Below are positions 1-11,700 of a stretch of DNA of 64,000 nt, one piece after another (position 1 is the stretch's first letter; each line of letters opens with the position of its first letter). Origin of the DNA: Duncaniella sp. Lineage in GTDB: Bacteria; Bacteroidota; Bacteroidia; Bacteroidales; Muribaculaceae. The notes below the pieces were generated by a model. That model searched no databases and was not told the DNA's origin. It saw only the letters and a list, made by a program, of their open reading frames with translations. Position numbers and translations under genes: made by a program. Location of the stretch: positions 662,725-726,724 of the forward strand of contig JAMPEV010000001.1 of the NCBI GenBank assembly GCA_023664955.1, read 5' to 3'.

Positions 1-1163
1 GAACCAAACCGCATGTTAACATCGGTACTATCGGTCACGTTGACCACGGTAAGACCACTCTTACTGCAGCCATCACCACTGTGTTGGCTAAGCAGGGTCT
101 CTCTGAAGTGAAGTCATTCGACCAGATTGACAACGCTCCCGAAGAAAAGGAACGTGGTATCACTATCAACACTGCACACGTTGAATACGAAACCGCTAAC
201 CGCCACTACGCACACGTTGACTGCCCGGGACACGCTGACTATGTGAAGAACATGGTAACAGGTGCTGCTCAGATGGACGGCGCTATCATCGTAGTTGCTG
301 CTACTGACGGTCCTATGCCCCAGACTCGTGAGCACATCCTTCTCGCTCGCCAGGTGAACGTTCCTCGCCTCGTCGTTTTCTTGAACAAGTGCGACATGGT
401 TGATGACGAAGAAATGTTCGACCTCGTTGAGATGGAAATGCGTGACCTTCTTTCAGCATACGAATATGACGGTGACGAAACTCCTATCATCCGCGGCTCT
501 GCACTCGGTGCGCTTAACGGCGAACCCGAATGGGAAGCTAAGGTTATGGAACTCATGGATGCCGTTGACACTTGGATTCCACTGCCTCCCCGCGATATCG
601 ACAAACCCTTCTTGATGCCTGTTGAGGACGTGTTCTCAATCACTGGTCGTGGTACTGTTGCTACAGGTCGTATCGAAACTGGTATCGTTAAGGTTGGTGA
701 CGAAGTTCAGATCATGGGTCTTGGCGCTGACATGAAGTCAGTTGTTACCGGCGTAGAAATGTTCCGCAAACTCCTCGATCAGGGTGAAGCTGGTGACAAC
801 GTTGGTCTTCTTCTCCGTGGTATCGACAAGAAGGACATCAAGCGCGGTATGGTAATCTGCCATCCGGGTGTCGTTAAGCCTCACAACAAGTTCAAGGCTT
901 CTGTCTATATCCTCAAGAAAGAGGAAGGTGGCCGTCACACTCCGTTCCACAACCACTATCGTCCCCAGTTCTACATCCGTACTCTTGACGTTACCGGTGA
1001 GATCACTCTCCCCGAAGGTGTAGAAATGGTTATGCCTGGTGACCACGTTGAAATCAACGTTGAGCTCATCAACCCGGTTGCTTGCGACGCCGGTCTTCGC
1101 TTCGCTATCCGCGAAGGTGGTCGTACAGTTGGTTCTGGTCAGATCACTGAAATCATCGAGTAA
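1..1163 (+). CDS. tuf: Elongation factor Tu (5'-truncated by window edge)
   Basis: GTPase that delivers aminoacyl-tRNA to the ribosomal A site in the cytoplasm. The reading frame is open from base 3 and shows the G1 loop GHVDHGKTT, the switch II motif DCPGHADY and the NKCD guanine-specificity motif, followed by complete domains II and III ending ITEIIE. About 386 residues are visible; the family is near 394, so only about 8 N-terminal residues lie outside the window. An internal GTG at 81 is not a start because the G1 loop lies upstream of it. It is the first visible gene of a tuf-trnW-secE-nusG-ribosomal protein-rpoBC block. A 12-bp inverted repeat follows the stop. Confidence 0.98.
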   Translation, partial: TKPHVNIGTIGHVDHGKTTLTAAITTVLAKQGLSEVKSFDQIDNAPEEKERGITINTAHVEYETANRHYAHVDCPGHADYVKNMVTGAAQMDGAIIVVAATDGPMPQTREHILLARQVNVPRLVVFLNKCDMVDDEEMFDLVEMEMRDLLSAYEYDGDETPIIRGSALGALNGEPEWEAKVMELMDAVDTWIPLPPRDIDKPFLMPVEDVFSITGRGTVATGRIETGIVKVGDEVQIMGLGADMKSVVTGVEMFRKLLDQGEAGDNVGLLLRGIDKKDIKRGMVICHPGVVKPHNKFKASVYILKKEEGGRHTPFHNHYRPQFYIRTLDVTGEITLPEGVEMVMPGDHVEINVELINPVACDAGLRFAIREGGRTVGSGQITEIIE

Positions 1164-1221
1164 TACCACTCTTATAAAGCCATTCAATAAGGCTACAAAA
1201 ATAGCCTCTTGATAAAAACCT

Positions 1222-1272
1222 AAAACCGATCCTCGTCCAGAGGGTCATGCCTGAAGCACAAGGATCGGTTTT
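1222..1272 (+). terminator. Inverted repeat after tuf (terminator or processing stem)
   Basis: Perfect 12-bp arms, AAAACCGATCCT at 1222-1233 and its complement at 1261-1272, enclose a 27-nt loop. The 3' arm ends in TTTT but no long T-run follows, so it may be a weak or partial terminator that leaves tRNA-Trp and secE partly cotranscribed with tuf, or a processing site upstream of the tRNA. Confidence 0.55.
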
Positions 1273-1278
1273 ACCTAT

Positions 1279-1351
1279 ACGGGACTAGCTCAGTTGGTAG
1301 AGCACCGGTCTCCAAAACCGGGTGTCGGGAGTTCGAGTCTCTCGTCCCGTG
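1279..1351 (+). tRNA. trnW: tRNA-Trp (anticodon CCA)
   Basis: A complete cloverleaf can be folded. The acceptor arm pairs ACGGGAC with GTCCCGT, the discriminator is G, the D arm contains the usual AGTTGGTAGA, and the anticodon stem CCGGT/ACCGG encloses loop CTCCAAA with anticodon CCA at 1312-1314. The T arm carries GTTCGAGT. CCA is not encoded. The position between tuf and secE is typical of Bacteroidetes and many other bacteria. Confidence 0.97.
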
Positions 1352-1367
1352 CTAAAAAAGAAATAAA

Positions 1368-1568
1368 ATGAGCAAACTTAAACTACTTACGGATATTGAG
1401 GAGTCGTATACCGAGCTTCGGTATAAGACTTCTTGGCCCACAAGAACCCAGTTGGTCAAAAGCGCGGTTATCGTGCTGATAGCTTCCATCATCATAGCTG
1501 CGATAATCTTCGTGATGGACCAGGTGGTTGACACCATTATGCACTTCATTTACAGCTTGGGTCAATAA
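1368..1568 (+). CDS. secE: Preprotein translocase subunit SecE
   Basis: Small 66-residue subunit of the SecYEG channel in the inner membrane, which clamps the two halves of SecY. An amphipathic N-terminal segment containing the family-typical SWPTR is followed by one hydrophobic helix at about residues 30-52. This is the short single-helix form usual outside the enterics. It starts 16 bp after tRNA-Trp and lies 18 bp upstream of nusG, so the two are almost certainly cotranscribed. Confidence 0.93.
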   Translation: MSKLKLLTDIEESYTELRYKTSWPTRTQLVKSAVIVLIASIIIAAIIFVMDQVVDTIMHFIYSLGQ

Positions 1569-1586
1569 TCTTTAAGGTATAAGTCA

Positions 1587-2138
1587 ATGGCTGAAGAAAT
1601 TAAAAAAGCTTGGTATGTGCTTCGCGCCATCTCAGGTAAAGAAGCTAAGGTCAAAGAACTGCTTGACGGTGCAATACGCAACACTGGCCTCGGCGATTAC
1701 GTTTTTCAAGTATTGATTCCTACCGAAAAGGTGATGACAGTCCGAAACGGCAAGAAAGTCGTTAAGGAGAAAAACCTCTACGGAGGCTATGTGTTTGTGG
1801 AGTGTATACTCACCGGTGAAGTTCTTTATGAACTCCGTAACACTACCAATGTCATCGATTTCCTTCGTGGCCGTGGCAAAAACGCAGCCCCTGAAGCCCT
1901 CCGCGAAAGCGAAGTGCTCCGAATGATGGGGACAGCCGATCAATTGATTGACGAGACTAACGACGGAAATGATTTCATGGTTGGTGAAACCGTTAAGGTG
2001 ACCGCAGGTCCTTTCAGCGGTTTCTCGGGAGTGATTGACGAAGTTAACCAGGAGAGAAGGAAACTCAAAGTGATGGTCAAGATTTTCGAGCGTAAAACCC
2101 CGATTGAACTTGATAACTCGCAAGTAGAGCGTGAATAA
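1587..2138 (+). CDS. nusG: Transcription termination/antitermination protein NusG
   Basis: Elongation factor that binds the RNA polymerase clamp and couples transcription to Rho or to the ribosome. The 183-residue protein has an N-terminal NGN domain starting KKAWYVLRAISGKE and a C-terminal KOW domain at about residues 130-180 (VKVTAGPFSGFSGVI). Length and domain order are normal for the core paralogue; the downstream ribosomal protein genes argue against it being a UpxY-type capsule antiterminator. It follows secE closely and is separated from rplK by a 233-bp leader-like gap. Confidence 0.96.
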   Translation: MAEEIKKAWYVLRAISGKEAKVKELLDGAIRNTGLGDYVFQVLIPTEKVMTVRNGKKVVKEKNLYGGYVFVECILTGEVLYELRNTTNVIDFLRGRGKNAAPEALRESEVLRMMGTADQLIDETNDGNDFMVGETVKVTAGPFSGFSGVIDEVNQERRKLKVMVKIFERKTPIELDNSQVERE

Positions 2139-2371
2139 TAACCAATCGCGCGGTGCACGATAATGAATTTCTCCTTTACATAAAGCACACCGACCCTGAC
2201 GCTATGTGATATGGCACGCGATAGGGCTGGTTGTTTGTGTGAGGGTATTGTCGAGCCCACGGGAGATGCCACAGTCCGGTGAGTAATTTTCCATTGGTTA
2301 CGCATAGGAATTGCACTAATCGGCAGATGACATCGTTTTAACCGAATCATTAACAAAAATTTAGATTTATC
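2139..2371 (+). promoter_or_regulatory. Structured leader region upstream of rplK-rplA
   Basis: This 233-bp gap is long for the inside of a ribosomal protein operon and is less AT-rich than other intergenic stretches here. Partly complementary segments are visible, for example CACACCGACCCT near 2188-2199 against AGGGCTGGTTGTTTGTGTG near 2224-2242. A leader that binds L1, L11 or L10-L12 for autoregulation is plausible, because such control is established for this operon in other bacteria. No canonical L1- or L10-leader consensus could be matched by eye. Confidence 0.4.
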
Positions 2372-2815
2372 ATGGCTAAAGAAATTGCTGGACAGATCAA
2401 ATTGCAAATCAAAGGAGGAGCCGCAAATCCTTCACCTCCAGTTGGTCCCGCTCTTGGTTCTAAGGGTATCAACATCATGGAGTTTTGCAAGCAGTTCAAT
2501 GCCCGCACTCAGGACAAGGCAGGCAAGGTCCTTCCGGTCGTAATCACTTATTACACTGACAAGAGCTTTGACTTCGTTGTCAAGACCCCTCCCGTAGCAA
2601 TCCAGCTCCTCGAAGCAACTAAGCTTAAGAGCGGTTCTGCTCAACCTAACCGTAAGAAAGTCGGCGAAGTTACATGGGATCAAGTAAAGGCTATTGCTGA
2701 GGACAAAATGCCCGATTTGAACTGTTTCACCGTAGCATCGGCAATGCGCATGGTTGCCGGTACAGCCAGAAGCATGGGTATCACCGTTAAAGGAACATTC
2801 CCCGAAAACATCTAA
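2372..2815 (+). CDS. rplK: 50S ribosomal protein L11
   Basis: L11 binds the GTPase-associated region of 23S rRNA and contacts elongation factors and RelA. The 147-residue protein begins [20 protein letters not shown], contains the conserved [22 protein letters not shown] segment split across the N domain, and a C-terminal RNA-binding domain with [15 protein letters not shown]. Length is normal. It is followed 12 bp later by rplA, the standard rplK-rplA pair. Confidence 0.98.
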   Translation: MAKEIAGQIKLQIKGGAANPSPPVGPALGSKGINIMEFCKQFNARTQDKAGKVLPVVITYYTDKSFDFVVKTPPVAIQLLEATKLKSGSAQPNRKKVGEVTWDQVKAIAEDKMPDLNCFTVASAMRMVAGTARSMGITVKGTFPENI

Positions 2816-2827
2816 ACTTCAATTCAA

Positions 2828-3523
2828 ATGAGTAAACTTACAAAAAATCAAAAGATTGCCCAGGAAAAAGTTGAAGCCGGGAGAGTGTACACTCTTGCTG
2901 AAGCAGTGGAGCTTGTAAAGGAAATCACTTTCACTAAGTTTGACGCTTCTCTTGACGTGGATGTTCGCCTTGGCGTTGACCCCCGTAAGGCTAACCAAAT
3001 GGTGCGCGGTGTCGTTACACTGCCCAACGGAACTGGCAAGCAGGTTCGCGTGCTTGTTCTTTGCAACGCTGACGCTGAAGCTGCCGCTAAAGCTGCAGGT
3101 GCCGATTATGTCGGTCTCGATGAATATATTGACAAAATTAAAGGCGGCTGGACCGATGTTGACGTTATCATTACTCAGCCCGCTATCATGGGTAAGATTG
3201 GTGCCCTCGGCCGTATCCTCGGTCCCCGCGGTCTCATGCCTAACCCTAAGAGCGGTACTGTGACTAACGATGTCGCTAAGGCCGTTGAAGAAGTGAAGAA
3301 GGGTAAAATTGACTTTAAAGTTGACAAGAACGGTATCGTTCACTCTTCCGTAGGAAAAGTTTCATTCACACCCGAAGCCGCTCGCGAAAATGTCCGCGAA
3401 TTTGTCAATACACTTATCAAACTCAAGCCTGCCACTGCGAAGGGTACCTATATCAAGAGCATTTATCTTTCAAGCACAATGAGTCCTGGTATCAAGATTG
3501 ACCCCAAGTCAATCGACGAATAA
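2828..3523 (+). CDS. rplA: 50S ribosomal protein L1
   Basis: L1 forms the mobile L1 stalk of the large subunit and commonly represses translation of its own operon. The 231-residue protein includes the conserved [19 protein letters not shown] motif and the C-terminal [10 protein letters not shown]. Length is normal. rplJ starts 19 bp downstream. Autoregulation through the leader at 2139-2371 is an inference from other bacteria. Confidence 0.98.
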   Translation: MSKLTKNQKIAQEKVEAGRVYTLAEAVELVKEITFTKFDASLDVDVRLGVDPRKANQMVRGVVTLPNGTGKQVRVLVLCNADAEAAAKAAGADYVGLDEYIDKIKGGWTDVDVIITQPAIMGKIGALGRILGPRGLMPNPKSGTVTNDVAKAVEEVKKGKIDFKVDKNGIVHSSVGKVSFTPEAARENVREFVNTLIKLKPATAKGTYIKSIYLSSTMSPGIKIDPKSIDE

Positions 3524-3542
3524 CTTTTAAGCTGATTGAACA

Positions 3543-4073
3543 ATGAAAAAGGAAGATAAAATCATTGCTATTGAAAATATAGCTAAAACCATTCAGGATT
3601 ACAGCTGTTTTTACCTCGTTGAGACTGCCGGCCTTAACGCTGAGAAGACCACTGCACTCCGCCGCGCTTGCAATGGCGCTGACGTGAAGCTCATGGTGGT
3701 TAAGAACACTCTGCTCCACAAGGCCCTAGAATCACTCGAAGGTGATTACTCTGAAATCTATACCGCACTCCACGGCTCTACTTCACTCATGCTTTCTAAC
3801 GTGGGTAATGCTCCCGCTAAGCTTATTAAGGACATCCTTAAAGCTGACAAGGACGCCACACTCCCCCGCTTCAAAGCTGCCTACGTCGAAGAGACTATTT
3901 ATGTTGGCGCTGACCAGCTCGACACTCTTGTCGCTATCAAGAGCAAGAACGAACTCATCGCCGATGTTATCGCTCTTCTCCAGTCTCCTGCCAAGAACGT
4001 TATCTCTGCTCTCCAGTCAGGTGGTAACACTATCCACGGCATTCTCGAGACTCTTTCCAAGAAGGAGGACTAA
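3543..4073 (+). CDS. rplJ: 50S ribosomal protein L10
   Basis: L10 anchors the L7/L12 dimers at the base of the ribosomal stalk. The 176-residue protein has the usual N-terminal rRNA-binding domain (DYSCFYLVETAGLNAEKTTALRR, residues about 19-41) and a C-terminal helix that would hold L7/L12. No separate leader hairpin is obvious in the 19-bp gap after rplA, so control of L10-L12 synthesis would have to act from upstream or within the coding sequence. Confidence 0.97.
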   Translation: MKKEDKIIAIENIAKTIQDYSCFYLVETAGLNAEKTTALRRACNGADVKLMVVKNTLLHKALESLEGDYSEIYTALHGSTSLMLSNVGNAPAKLIKDILKADKDATLPRFKAAYVEETIYVGADQLDTLVAIKSKNELIADVIALLQSPAKNVISALQSGGNTIHGILETLSKKED

Positions 4074-4133
4074 TTACCTCTTCTTTTATCACACATTTCT
4101 TTAAAAACAAAAACAATAAAATTTCATACAATC

Positions 4134-4508
4134 ATGGCTGATATCAAAGCTCTTGCAGAACAACTTGTTAACCTCACCGTTAAGGAAGTAAACGAACTCG
4201 CTCAGGTTCTTAAAGAAGAATATGGCATCGAACCCGCTGCTGCCGCTGTTGCAGTTGCTGCCGGTCCCGCTGCCGGTGCTCCCGCTGAAGAGGAGAAGAC
4301 TTCATTCGACGTAGTTCTTAAGGCAGCCGGTGCTTCTAAGCTCGCTGTTGTTAAGCTCGTTAAGGAACTCACCGGTCTTGGTCTCAAGGAAGCTAAGGAA
4401 ATGGTTGACGGCGCTCCTTCTGTTGTTAAGGAAGGTCTCGCTAAGGCTGACGCTGAAGGTCTCAAGAAGCAGCTCGAAGAAGCTGGCGCTGAGGTTGAGC
4501 TTAAATAA
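4134..4508 (+). CDS. rplL: 50S ribosomal protein L7/L12
   Basis: Multicopy stalk protein that recruits translational GTPases. The 124-residue protein has an N-terminal dimerisation region, an alanine-rich hinge at about residues 34-50, and the conserved C-terminal domain with [17 protein letters not shown] and [12 protein letters not shown]. It sits 60 bp after rplJ. A symmetric hairpin follows 24 bp after the stop, probably reducing read-through into rpoB, which is made in smaller amounts than L7/L12. Confidence 0.98.
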   Translation: MADIKALAEQLVNLTVKEVNELAQVLKEEYGIEPAAAAVAVAAGPAAGAPAEEEKTSFDVVLKAAGASKLAVVKLVKELTGLGLKEAKEMVDGAPSVVKEGLAKADAEGLKKQLEEAGAEVELK

Positions 4509-4532
4509 TCACCCTGTCTTTCAGGTCTCATG

Positions 4533-4567
4533 GGTTAAGATTCTCCCTTCACGGGAGTTTCTTAACC
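4533..4567 (+). terminator. Hairpin between rplL and rpoB (attenuator-like)
   Basis: Arms GGTTAAGA (4533-4540) and TCTTAACC (4560-4567) flank a TT/TT internal mismatch and an inner stem CTCCC/GGGAG with loop TTCAC. No T-run follows, so a partial terminator or an RNase processing site fits better than a complete stop. The remaining AT-rich sequence to rpoB at 4827 holds no gene and no convincing promoter. Confidence 0.6.
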
Positions 4568-4826
4568 TATTTGCGTTAAAATACACCGGTCTTCTTAAAA
4601 TTTCATAAATATTTATATTTATAAATAAAAATTCATCTCATTATTTTGTGATTCGTACCTTGGGAACAATATTTTAACTTAAAATCCGCACTTTTAACTT
4701 AATCATAGCGTTAAATTATGTTAATATATCTAGCTCCACTTATGCGAATTACAAAAAATTTATGACCTCCGGATGGCCGGTAATATTTCTCCCAATCGAG
4801 TTTCTTTAACGTTTAATCTACATTAG

Positions 4827-7800
4827 ATGTCAGATACAATTTCTTCCAAGCCGCGCGTGAATTTTACCACGGCTAAAAATCCACTCCCTTATCCCGATTT
4901 CCTCGAGGTACAGCTGAAGTCGTTCCAGGACTTCCTTCAGCTTGACACTCCACCGGAAAAAAGAAAAAACGAGGGTCTTTTCAAGGTTTTTGCCGAGAAC
5001 TTCCCTATTGCTGACACTCGCAACAACTTTGTGCTCGAATTCCTCGATTACTACATCGATCCACCTCGCTACACTATCGACGAATGTCTTGAACGCGGAC
5101 TCACCTACTGTGTACCCCTCAAGGCTAAACTCAAACTTTACTGTACTGACCCCGACCACGAAGATTTCGCTACCGTGATTCAAGATGTATACCTTGGCGC
5201 GATTCCCTACATGACCGACAAGGGCACATTCGTAATCAACGGAGCCGAACGCGTCGTCGTGTCTCAGCTCCATCGCTCTCCAGGCGTGTTCTTCGGCCAG
5301 AGCACACACGCCAATGGCACCAAGCTCTACAGCGCCCGCATCATCCCATTCCGCGGAAGCTGGATCGAGTTTGCAACTGACATCAACAATGTGATGTACG
5401 CCTACATCGACCGTAAGAAGAAGCTCCCCGTCACTACCCTTTTACGTGCCATCGGACTCGAAAGTGACAAGGATATCATCGAAATTTTCGGTCTCGCTGA
5501 AGAAATCAAAGTAAACAAGACCAACCTCAAGAAGGCCGTGGGCCGCAAGCTCGCAGCTCGCGTCCTCAAAACATGGGTCGAGGACTTCGTTGACGAAGAT
5601 ACCGGCGAGGTTGTTTCTATCGAACGTAATGATGTAATCCTCGACCGCGAGTCTGTGCTCGAGGAGGATGACATTCAGAAAATCATCGACTCAGGGGTGC
5701 AGACAATCCTTCTCCACAAAGAAGATGCCAACACCACTGACTACTCTATCATATTCAATACCCTCCAGAAGGACCCCACAAACTCCGAAAAAGAGGCTAT
5801 CCAGTATATATACCGACAGCTCCGCAACGCCGAGCCACCGGATGACGCAAGCGCACGCGAGGTAATCACCAACCTTTTCTTCTCCGAAAAGCGTTACGAC
5901 CTCGGTGAAGTGGGCCGCTACCGTATCAACAAGAAGCTCGGTCTCACTACCTCCATGGATGTTAAGGTCCTCACCAAGGAGGATATTATCGCCATCATCA
6001 AGTATCTTATCGAGCTTATCAACTCTAAGACTGATGTCGACGATATCGACCACCTCAGCAACCGCCGCGTCCGCACCGTGGGTGAGCAGCTCTACAACCA
6101 ATTTGGCGTAGGTCTTGCCCGCATGTCCCGCACTATCCGTGAGCGCATGAATGTCCGCGACAATGAGGTGTTCACCCCAATTGACCTTATCAACGCTAAG
6201 GCAATTTCCGGTGTCATCAACACCTTCTTCGGCACCAATGCCCTCTCGCAGTTCATGGACCAGACCAACCCGCTTGCTGAAATCACTCACAAGCGACGTA
6301 TGTCGGCCCTCGGTCCCGGCGGTCTTTCCCGCGAGCGTGCCGGCTTCGAGGTGCGTGACGTACACTACACTCACTACGGCCGTCTCTGCCCCATTGAGAC
6401 TCCTGAAGGTCCCAACATCGGTCTTATATCTTCACTCTGCGTTTACGCGAAGATTAATGACCTCGGATTCATCGAAACACCCTACCGCGAAGTTAAGGAC
6501 GGCGTGGTTAACCTCAACAACGACGAAGTTGTATACCTCACAGCCGAAATCGAGGAAGGCAAAATCATCGCCCAGGGTAACGCGCCCGTTAAGAATGACG
6601 GTGAATTTGTCAACGACCGTATCAAAGCCCGTCTCGACGCCGACTTCCCTATCGTTGCCCCCGAACAGGTGGAACTGATGGATGTTTCCACCACCCAGAT
6701 TGCATCTATCGCCGCTTGCCTCATCCCATTCCTTGAGCATGACGACGCCAACCGCGCACTCATGGGTTCTAACATGATGCGCCAGGCAGTGCCCTTGCTC
6801 CGAAGCGAGGCTCCTATCGTCGGCACCGGTATCGAAGCTAAACTCATCCAGGACAGCCGCACTCAGATTATGGCTGAGGGCGACGGTGTTATCGAGTTTG
6901 TTGACGCTACCGTTATTCGCATCCGCTACGACCGCACTGAGGATGAGGAATTCGTGTCATTCGAGGACAGCGTGAAGGAATATCACCTTCCCAAGTTCCG
7001 CAAAACCAACCAGAGCACCACTATCGACCTCCGTCCTATCTGCAACAAGGGACAGCGCGTGAAGGCCGGCGACATCCTCACCGAAGGTTACTCAACCGAA
7101 AACGGAGAACTCGCCCTCGGCCGCAACCTCAAAGTGGCATTCATGCCTTGGAAGGGTTACAACTATGAGGACGCTATCGTGCTCAACGAGCGTGTGGTAC
7201 GCGAAGATATCCTCACATCTGTACATGTCGATGAGTACACCCTCGAAGTCCGCGAAACCAAGCGCGGTATGGAGGAACTCACATCCGATATCCCCAACGT
7301 CTCCGAGGACGCTACAAAGGACCTCGACGAACGCGGTATCATCCGTGTCGGTGCCCACATTGTCCCCGGCGACATCATGATTGGTAAGATTACCCCGAAA
7401 GGCGAATCTGACCCAACACCTGAAGAGAAACTCCTCCGCGCTATCTTCGGCGACAAAGCCGGCGATGTCAAGGACGCTTCTCTTAAAGCTACTCCATCCC
7501 TTAAGGGTGTCGTAATAGGCACTCACCTCTTCCAAAAGGCAGAGAAGAAGAAAACCAAGAAGAGTGCAAGCGCTGTCCTCCCCATGCTCGACGAGAAGTA
7601 TGAAGAACAGCTCAACGAACTCAAGGACCTCCTTGTCAAGAAGCTAATGACTCTCACCGAAGGCAAAACCTCACAGGGTGTCAAAGACTTCCTCGGCTCC
7701 GATGTTATTCCGAAGGGTTCCAAGTTCTCCGCAGCTACCCTCAAGGAGATTAACTACGACACTATCAACCTCTCAAAGTGGACCGCTGACGCACACAAGA

Positions 7801-8642
7801 ACGACTTGATTCGCGCCACTATCGTCAACTACCTCCGCAAGTCTAAAGAAATTGACGCTGAGCTCCGCCGCAAAAAATTCGACATCTCTATCGGTGACGA
7901 ACTCCCCTCCGGAATCATGAAGCTCGCAAAGGTTTATGTAGCCAAGAAACGTAAAATCTCCGTCGGTGACAAGATGGCAGGTCGTCACGGTAACAAAGGT
8001 ATCGTTTCGCGCATCGTGCGCCAGGAGGATATGCCATTCCTCGCTGACGGTACTCCCGTGGATATCGTCCTCAACCCGCTCGGTGTGCCTTCTCGTATGA
8101 ACCTCGGTCAGATCTTCGAGACTGTACTCGGCTGGGCAGGCCGTGAGCTCGGCGAGAAGTTCGCAACTCAGATTTTCGATGGTGCTACCCTCGAAAACCT
8201 CAACGAGTGGACTGACAAGGCCGGTCTTCCACGCTACGGTAAGACCTACCTCTACGATGGCGGTACAGGCGAACGCTTCGACCAGCCCGCCACAGTCGGT
8301 GTCATCTACATGCTTAAGCTCGGCCACATGGTAGAGGATAAGATGCACGCCCGCTCCATCGGTCCGTACTCACTCATCACCCAGCAGCCACTCGGCGGTA
8401 AAGCCCAATTCGGCGGTCAGCGTTTTGGTGAGATGGAAGTCTGGGCGCTCGAAGCTTTCGGCGCTGCCCACATCCTCCAGGAGATTATCACTGTCAAGTC
8501 CGACGACGTTACAGGCCGCAGCAAGAGCTACGAAGCCATCGTTAAGGGCGAAGCTATGCCACCGGCCGGTATTCCCGAATCACTCAACGTGCTTCTACAC
8601 GAATTGCGCGGTCTCGGCTTGAGCATCAACCTTGAGCCATAG
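4827..8642 (+). CDS. rpoB: DNA-directed RNA polymerase subunit beta
   Basis: Catalytic beta subunit of RNA polymerase, 1271 residues, normal for Bacteroidetes. The rifampicin pocket is intact: [20 protein letters not shown] carries the Asp, His and Ser that are mutated in resistant strains, so no classical resistance substitution is seen there. Also visible are [10 protein letters not shown], the [10 protein letters not shown] segment near the active site, and the C-terminal [18 protein letters not shown] that contacts beta'. The start follows a 318-bp AT-rich gap with an attenuator-like hairpin. It is followed by rpoC after 120 bp. Confidence 0.99.
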   Translation: MSDTISSKPRVNFTTAKNPLPYPDFLEVQLKSFQDFLQLDTPPEKRKNEGLFKVFAENFPIADTRNNFVLEFLDYYIDPPRYTIDECLERGLTYCVPLKAKLKLYCTDPDHEDFATVIQDVYLGAIPYMTDKGTFVINGAERVVVSQLHRSPGVFFGQSTHANGTKLYSARIIPFRGSWIEFATDINNVMYAYIDRKKKLPVTTLLRAIGLESDKDIIEIFGLAEEIKVNKTNLKKAVGRKLAARVLKTWVEDFVDEDTGEVVSIERNDVILDRESVLEEDDIQKIIDSGVQTILLHKEDANTTDYSIIFNTLQKDPTNSEKEAIQYIYRQLRNAEPPDDASAREVITNLFFSEKRYDLGEVGRYRINKKLGLTTSMDVKVLTKEDIIAIIKYLIELINSKTDVDDIDHLSNRRVRTVGEQLYNQFGVGLARMSRTIRERMNVRDNEVFTPIDLINAKAISGVINTFFGTNALSQFMDQTNPLAEITHKRRMSALGPGGLSRERAGFEVRDVHYTHYGRLCPIETPEGPNIGLISSLCVYAKINDLGFIETPYREVKDGVVNLNNDEVVYLTAEIEEGKIIAQGNAPVKNDGEFVNDRIKARLDADFPIVAPEQVELMDVSTTQIASIAACLIPFLEHDDANRALMGSNMMRQAVPLLRSEAPIVGTGIEAKLIQDSRTQIMAEGDGVIEFVDATVIRIRYDRTEDEEFVSFEDSVKEYHLPKFRKTNQSTTIDLRPICNKGQRVKAGDILTEGYSTENGELALGRNLKVAFMPWKGYNYEDAIVLNERVVREDILTSVHVDEYTLEVRETKRGMEELTSDIPNVSEDATKDLDERGIIRVGAHIVPGDIMIGKITPKGESDPTPEEKLLRAIFGDKAGDVKDASLKATPSLKGVVIGTHLFQKAEKKKTKKSASAVLPMLDEKYEEQLNELKDLLVKKLMTLTEGKTSQGVKDFLGSDVIPKGSKFSAATLKEINYDTINLSKWTADAHKNDLIRATIVNYLRKSKEIDAELRRKKFDISIGDELPSGIMKLAKVYVAKKRKISVGDKMAGRHGNKGIVSRIVRQEDMPFLADGTPVDIVLNPLGVPSRMNLGQIFETVLGWAGRELGEKFATQIFDGATLENLNEWTDKAGLPRYGKTYLYDGGTGERFDQPATVGVIYMLKLGHMVEDKMHARSIGPYSLITQQPLGGKAQFGGQRFGEMEVWALEAFGAAHILQEIITVKSDDVTGRSKSYEAIVKGEAMPPAGIPESLNVLLHELRGLGLSINLEP

Positions 8643-8705
8643 GATTGACCCCGGCATACCATGAATTGCCCAAGTCACTCCACAATAATCTCTCTTTAAA
8701 TCCTC

Positions 8706-8724
8706 CCCCTCCTCCCCGGAGGGG
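8706..8724 (+). other. GC-rich hairpin between rpoB and rpoC
   Basis: CCCCTCC at 8706-8712 and GGAGGGG at 8718-8724 form a perfect 7-bp stem with loop TCCCC. It lies 39 bp before the rpoC start, without a T-run, and could affect mRNA stability or translation initiation. This is the only notable structure in the 120-bp gap. Confidence 0.45.
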
Positions 8725-8762
8725 CGGATAACTAAACTTTAAATTGCTTTTACACATTAAAT

Positions 8763-11700
8763 ATGGCTTTTAGAAAAGACAATAAACAAAAAACCGGATT
8801 CTCAAAGATTTCTATCGGACTCGCTTCCCCTGAGGAAATCCTTGAGAAGTCAAGCGGCGAGGTGTTAAAGCCCGAAACTATCAACTATCGCACTTACAAG
8901 CCCGAACGCGACGGACTCTTCTGCGAGCGTATCTTCGGACCCGTTAAGGACTACGAATGTCACTGCGGTAAGTACAAGCGCATCCGTTACAAGGGCATTG
9001 TCTGCGACCGTTGCGGTGTCGAGGTCACTGAAAAGAAGGTGCGTCGCGAACGCATGGGCCACATTAAGCTCGTTGTTCCCGTTGCCCACATCTGGTACTT
9101 CCGTTCGCTGCCTAACAAAATCGGTTACCTCCTTGGTCTCCCTTCAAAGAAGCTCGATGCGGTAATTTACTATGAACGCTACGTGGTCATCAATCCCGGT
9201 GTGGCCGGTGAAGGTGAGAATCCGGTAGCGCGTCTTGACCTCCTCTCTGAAGAGGAATATTTCGACATCATCGACCGTCTTCCTAAAGATAATCAACTCC
9301 TCGACGATACCGACCCCAACAAGTTCATCGCTAAAATGGGCGCCGAGGCTATCTATGACCTCCTCAAGGACCTTAACCTTGACGACCTCTCTTACGCCCT
9401 CCGTGACCAGGCTAACGCCGAAGGCTCACAGCAGCGCAAGACTGAGGCCCTCAAACGCCTTCAGGTTGTGGAATCTTTCCGCGCTTCCCGCGACCGCAAC
9501 CGCCCCGAATGGATGATTCTCCAGGCTGTGCCCGTGATTCCTCCGGAATTGCGTCCCCTCGTGCCTCTGGATGGTGGACGTTTCGCCACTTCCGACCTTA
9601 ACGACCTCTATCGTCGTGTGATCATCCGTAACAACCGTCTGAAACGTCTCATCGAGATTAAGGCTCCCGAAGTGATTCTCCGCAACGAGAAGCGTATGCT
9701 CCAGGAAGCAGTCGACTCTCTGCTCGACAATTCTCGTAAATCATCGGCCGTCAAGACCGAAGCTAACCGTCCCCTCAAGTCGCTCTCTGACTCTCTTAAA
9801 GGTAAGCAAGGTCGCTTCCGTCAGAACCTTCTCGGTAAGCGTGTCGACTATTCAGCTCGTTCGGTTATCGTCGTAGGCCCTGAATTGAAGATGCACGAGT
9901 GCGGTATTCCCAAGGATATGGCTGCCGAACTTTACAAGCCGTTCGTAATCCGAAAGCTCATCGAGCGCGGTATCGTAAAGACTGTGAAGTCAGCTAAAAA
10001 GATTGTTGACCGCAAGGAAGCAGTGGTATGGGACATCCTTGAATACGTTATGAAGGGACATCCCGTGCTCCTCAACCGTGCCCCGACTCTTCACCGCCTC
10101 GGTATCCAGGCTTTCCAGCCAAAGATGATTGAAGGTAAGGCTATCCAGCTCCACCCGCTTGCTTGTACAGCGTTCAACGCCGACTTCGACGGTGACCAGA
10201 TGGCGGTTCACCTCCCTCTTGGCAACGAGGCTGTCCTCGAGGCCCAGCTCCTCATGCTCGGTTCTCACAACATCCTCAACCCCGCAAACGGTGCGCCTAT
10301 CACTGTCCCCTCACAGGACATGGTGCTCGGTCTTTACTATATCACCAAGCTCCGCAAGGGCGACAAGGGCGAAGGATTGAAATTCTACGGCCCTGAAGAA
10401 GCTGAAATCGCTTACAATGAAGGACGTGTCACTCTTCACGCTCCCGTTTCAATCGTTGTTGATGATATCGACGAGTTCGGCAATCCTGTCAAGCACCTCG
10501 TTGAGAACACCTCAGTGGGTCGTATGCTTGTCAATCAGTACGTCCCCAAGGAGATTGGATACGTTAACGAGATCCTCTCTAAGAAATCACTCCGCACCAT
10601 CATATCACGCGTAATCAAGCGCTGCGGTATCCCACGCTCCGCACAGTTCCTCGACGACATCAAGAACCTCGGTTACTATATGGCGTTTAAGGGCGGTTTG
10701 TCGTTCAACCTCGGCGATGTGCTTATCCCCGCTGAAAAGGAACAGTACGTAAGAGAAGGTTACGAGCAGGTGCAGGAAGTCCTCAATAACTATTCTATGG
10801 GCTTCATCACCAACAACGAACGTTACAACCAGATTATCGACATTTGGACTCATGTAAACTCTCGTCTTGCCGATACCCTTATGAAGCAGATTTCGGCCGA
10901 CAAGCAGGGCTTCAACCCTGTTTACATGATGCTTGATTCAGGCGCCCGTGGTTCTAAGGACCAGATCCGTCAGCTCTCAGGTATGCGCGGTCTTATGGCG
11001 AAACCTCAGAAGTCTGGTGCAGAAGGCGGTCAGATTATCGAAAACCCGATCCTTGCCAACTTCAAGGAGGGTCTGTCAGTGCTCGAGTACTTCATCTCTA
11101 CCCACGGTGCTCGCAAGGGTCTTGCGGATACCGCGCTTAAGACTGCCGACGCCGGTTACCTCACTCGCCGTCTTGTTGACGTGGCTCATGATGTTATCAT
11201 CAACGAGGTTGACTGCGGTACTCTCCGCGGCCTCGTATGCACTGAAATCAAGAACAACGACGAAGTTGTGGCTTCACTCGGTGAACGTATCCTCGGCCGT
11301 GTTTCAGTACACGATGTCGTTGACCCCGTCACTGGCGAAATCATCGTCGCTGCCGGCGAGGAAATCAACGATGAAGCCGCCGACCGCATCAATGACTCAG
11401 CTATCGAATCAGTTGAAATCCGCTCAGTCCTTACATGCGAGTCTAAGAAGGGCGTTTGCGCCAAATGCTACGGCCGCAACCTCGCTACCCACCGCATGGT
11501 GCAGATGGGCGAAGCTGTCGGCGTAATCGCCGCCCAGTCAATCGGTGAGCCCGGTACTCAGCTTACACTCCGTACATTCCACGTCGGTGGTGTGGCTTCA
11601 AATATCGCTGCAGTCAACTCTCACACTTCTCGTTACGACGGTATCCTCGAAATCGATGAACTTCGTACAGTGAAGACTGACGAAGTTGACGCTAAGGGTC

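Noticed and set aside
1587-2138. NusG as a UpxY-type specialised capsule antiterminator
   Set aside because: The secE-nusG-rplK context and length are those of the core NusG.
6237-6404. Possible rifampicin-resistance substitutions in RpoB
   Set aside because: The Asp, His and Ser of the resistance-determining region are the sensitive-type residues.
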